The notes under the pieces were generated by a model. It saw nothing but the letters and a program-made list of their open reading frames with translations, made no database searches and was not told the origin of the DNA. Shown here in pieces: positions 7,782-8,992 of a stretch of 8,992 nt of DNA (its first letter is position 1; each line of letters begins with the position of its first letter). This stretch comes from Patescibacteria group bacterium (GTDB lineage: Bacteria; Patescibacteriota; UBA1384; XYA2-FULL-43-10; CAINNR01), in the NCBI GenBank assembly GCA_028690755.1, contig JAQVAO010000015.1, positions 1 through 8,992 on the forward strand, in the 5' to 3' direction. Position numbers and translations under genes: made by a program.

Positions 7782-7790
7782 GGTATTATA

Positions 7791-7859
7791 ATGACCGAAC
7801 AAATAACAAACATTAGCAGAACAAAAACCGGACCGTTTAATGACGGCTGGATTGAATAA
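7791..7859 (+). CDS. Possible 22-aa leader peptide upstream of lexA
   Basis: An ATG at 7791 opens 22 codons ending in TAA at 7857-7859. The peptide starts MTEQITN and ends DGWIE, resembles no family I know, and is hydrophilic. The start lies 2-4 nt after the inferred transcription start, so it could only be translated as a leaderless message. Its stop overlaps the lexA Shine-Dalgarno AAGGAG (7858-7863), which would suit translational coupling. The same bases hold the repeat array, so the open frame may be chance. Confidence 0.25.
   Translation: MTEQITNISRTKTGPFNDGWIE
7797..7833 (+). promoter_or_regulatory. Candidate LexA operator array, downstream (GAAC-N7-AAAC-N7-GAAC-N7-GGAC)
   Basis: Four tetramers occur at exact 11-bp intervals: GAAC (7797), AAAC (7808), GAAC (7819) and GGAC (7830). 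The wider heptamers are CCGAACA, ACAAACA, CAGAACA and CCGGACC. The array lies just after the -10 region and is in inverted orientation to the GTTC pair upstream, mirrored around about 7785. All sites would face the same side of the helix. Binding by LexA is inferred from position and from the similarity to the GAAC-N7-GAAC box. Confidence 0.45.
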
Positions 7860-7863
7860 GGAG
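7858..7863 (+). promoter_or_regulatory. Shine-Dalgarno site of lexA
   Basis: AAGGAG is followed by a 4-nt spacer and the ATG at 7868. It is the strongest ribosome-binding site in the window and fixes the lexA start. Confidence 0.8.
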
Positions 7864-7867
7864 CAAT

Positions 7868-8473
7868 ATGGAACCGCTGACCAGAAGACAAAAAGAGATA
7901 TTGGATTACATTCGCAGTTTTATTGATGAAAATGGCTATGCTCCAAGTTTTCGCGAGATAGCTTATTATTTTGAGCTTTCATCGGTCTCAACGGTGGCCG
8001 AGTACATTTCGATATTGGAAGAGAAAGGTTACCTGACAAAAGAGGCGATGGAGGCCCGTTCAATCCAGCTAACACCGGCGTTCGCGTCCGGCATCGATAC
8101 TTTCGAAATCCCCCTCTCGGGAGTAATCGATGCCGGAAAACCGATCGAGGCAATCCGGACCAATGAAACTATCGATATTCCCAAAGACATGATGGGGAGG
8201 CGGACATTCGCTTTGCGAGTCCGTGGAGAATCGATGATTGATGATGGGATTTTAGACGGCGATTATGTCATTATTGAACAAGCCCAAAACCCTAGGAACG
8301 GAGAGATTGTTGTTGCTTTGATCGATAATGAAAACACAACATTAAAGAGATACTACAACGAATCTACGGCAATTAGGCTTCAGCCAGCGAACAAAACTAT
8401 GCGGCCGATGCGCTTTGCCAAAGGTCGAGTTACTATACAAGGCAAAGTCAAAGGGGTAATCAGGAAATTTTAG
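7868..8473 (+). CDS. lexA: LexA, self-cleaving SOS repressor
   Basis: This is the repressor of the DNA-damage (SOS) response. It binds operators as a dimer and, on contact with RecA-ssDNA filaments, cuts itself and releases its targets. At 201 residues it matches E. coli LexA (202). The N-terminal winged helix-turn-helix is at about 1-65 (PSFREIAYYFELSS around 26-39, followed by a wing ending EEKGYL). The cleavage site is A89-G90 in IDAGKP. The serine protease-like dyad is S122 (GESM) and K160 (TLKR). All catalytic elements are intact, so it should be cleavable. It has its own promoter and a candidate operator array, consistent with autoregulation. The recognition helix differs in detail from the SSPSSV-type sequence, so the operator need not be a classical box. 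Confidence 0.95.
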   Translation: MEPLTRRQKEILDYIRSFIDENGYAPSFREIAYYFELSSVSTVAEYISILEEKGYLTKEAMEARSIQLTPAFASGIDTFEIPLSGVIDAGKPIEAIRTNETIDIPKDMMGRRTFALRVRGESMIDDGILDGDYVIIEQAQNPRNGEIVVALIDNENTTLKRYYNESTAIRLQPANKTMRPMRFAKGRVTIQGKVKGVIRKF

Positions 8474-8490
8474 AGATCAATAAATAAAAA

Positions 8491-8528
8491 TTGCTTTTTG
8501 TTTTTAGCTAATATATACTATTAGTTAA
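8491..8528 (+). promoter_or_regulatory. Candidate promoter with dyad operator upstream of the AbrB-like gene
   Basis: TTGCTT (8491-8496) and TATACT (8514-8519) are 17 nt apart, giving a plausible promoter with a weak -35. The -10 lies inside an inverted repeat: TTAGCTAATA (8504-8513) pairs with TATTAGTTAA (8519-8528), with one G-T mismatch, around a 5-nt centre. As DNA this could be an operator, perhaps for the AbrB-like protein itself. As RNA it could fold, followed by TTTT, into a weak terminator for lexA. The 93-nt gap holds nothing else convincing. Confidence 0.4.
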
Positions 8529-8566
8529 TTTTGGTTGATCTAATAATCAAGAATTTTGGAGGGAAA

Positions 8567-8818
8567 ATGATTGAAGAAAAAAGAAAACTGATAAAATTTT
8601 CTAATTACAGTTTGTGTGTTACATTACCAAAATCTGTGATTACAAAATTAAAATGGGGGAAAGGAGACGTTGTCTTGATGAGAGTAAGTGAAAATACTAA
8701 AGAGATTGTGATTAGTAAAAACAAAAATACAGATAAGATATTCGATGCGAAAGAGACAAAATCAACTCAGAAAAATAAGGCTGCGACTCAAGAAAATAAT
8801 AAAAAAGCTCGGTGGTAA
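8567..8818 (+). CDS. Small AbrB/MazE-type (SpoVT-AbrB fold) DNA-binding protein
   Basis: The 83-residue product begins with a swapped-hairpin AbrB domain (about 5-51). Its core KFSNYSLCVTLPKSVITKLK, then WGKGDVV, matches the family pattern of a beta strand, the LPKSV turn, a short helix and a G-D-x-V strand. Members dimerise and act as transition-state regulators or antitoxins. The C-terminal part (about 52-83) is Lys/Asn/Gln-rich, probably disordered and positively charged, possibly adding nonspecific DNA contact. The ATG at 8567 is chosen because GGAGGG (8558-8563) lies 3-4 nt upstream; a TTG at 8531 in the same frame would give 95 residues but has no such site. No toxin gene follows before the window edge, so an antitoxin role is unsupported. 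The codons are more AT-rich than in lexA. Confidence 0.8.
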   Translation: MIEEKRKLIKFSNYSLCVTLPKSVITKLKWGKGDVVLMRVSENTKEIVISKNKNTDKIFDAKETKSTQKNKAATQENNKKARW

Positions 8819-8992
8819 TTAGTTGCAGACCAACTAGGCCCTCTGGTAGAATGGTTGTGTAGTGCTACAGGACGCCAGGTAGTAGAAATTTGACAGTTGT
8901 TTTGTGCTTTCTTTGTCAAATAAGTCGTGACGTTAGACATGAAACCTGGTAATAAATTTTGAAAGAGAATTTGGCAACAACTCTAGAAAGCA
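8819..8992 (+). other. Intergenic region with several inverted repeats; possible structured RNA
   Basis: No credible ORF is seen on either strand; the longest open runs are about 20-25 codons and reach the window edge. Several complementary segments occur: TAGTTG/CAACTA (8820-8825, 8831-8836), CCAGGT/ACCTGG (8875-8880, 8944-8949) enclosing a perfect 8-bp ATTTGACA/TGTCAAAT stem (8888-8895, 8914-8921), and AGAG-TTG-GCAA-CAA-CTCT (8964-8984), a hairpin with a GNRA-type tetraloop and a 3-nt bulge. I checked it by eye against tmRNA, RNase P RNA, 4.5S RNA, tRNA, rRNA starts and common riboswitches, and recognised none. It may be a 3' UTR, an unknown RNA, or simply spacer. Confidence 0.35.

Noticed and set aside
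7787..7792. TATAAT as the main lexA -10
   Set aside because: It is 30 nt from the perfect TTGACA. TATACT at 7776 has a closer spacing and a TG extension, so it is preferred; dual use cannot be excluded.
8531..8566. TTG start adding 12 residues to the AbrB-like protein
   Set aside because: It has no Shine-Dalgarno site, whereas GGAGGG immediately precedes the ATG at 8567, and the AbrB domain begins shortly after that ATG.
8890..8922. TTGACA in the 3' intergenic region as a promoter, resembling the lexA -35 context
   Set aside because: No -10-like hexamer lies 16-19 nt downstream, and TTGACA is fully explained as one arm of the 8-bp inverted repeat.
8819..8992. A tRNA, tmRNA, 4.5S RNA or RNase P RNA at the 3' end
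   Set aside because: None of the diagnostic conserved segments of these RNAs could be found by eye, including a T-arm GGTTCGA-type loop or a CCA end.

Overview
The window is a densely packed, AT-rich bacterial chromosome segment with every recognisable gene on the + strand. It looks like ordinary chromosome, not a mobile element: I see no transposase, integrase, tRNA, rRNA or CRISPR array. The short or absent intergenic gaps, weak or missing Shine-Dalgarno sites at several genes, a Rel protein without its C-terminal ACT domain, and the wording of the short SpoU-type methyltransferase fit a Candidate Phyla Radiation (Patescibacteria) genome. That placement is inference from style; no marker gene here proves it. 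TGG encodes Trp, and TGA ends hisS at the normal family length, which favours the standard bacterial code.

Layout. Positions 2-58 hold the acidic C-terminal tail of an upstream gene. Then comes a probable operon of five genes: clpC (99-2612), rel (2628-4532), hisS (4584-5900), a TrmH/SpoU-family RNA 2'-O-methyltransferase (5857-6390) and a TrmA/RlmD-family uracil-C5 methyltransferase (6391-7707). The junctions are 15 nt, 51 nt, a 44-nt overlap and 0 nt. Together they cover protein quality control, the (p)ppGpp stringent response, tRNA-His charging and RNA modification, that is, translation and the response to its failure. A weak hairpin plus T-run may end this unit near 7739.

Next is lexA (7868-8473) with its own promoter in a 160-nt leader. 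The promoter is surrounded by GAAC/GTTC-like half-sites at exact 11-bp intervals: GTTC-N7-GTTT upstream, and GAAC-N7-AAAC-N7-GAAC-N7-GGAC downstream. This direct-repeat layout resembles the alphaproteobacterial SOS box rather than the palindromic Gram-positive one, and is the most interesting signal in the window. The same leader holds a 22-codon ORF that begins about where transcription should start and stops on the lexA Shine-Dalgarno site.

The 3' end carries a small AbrB/MazE-fold DNA-binding protein (8567-8818), whose likely promoter has its -10 hexamer inside an inverted repeat, suggesting autoregulation. Last is 174 nt without a credible gene (8819-8992), rich in inverted repeats and possibly part of a structured RNA cut by the window edge.
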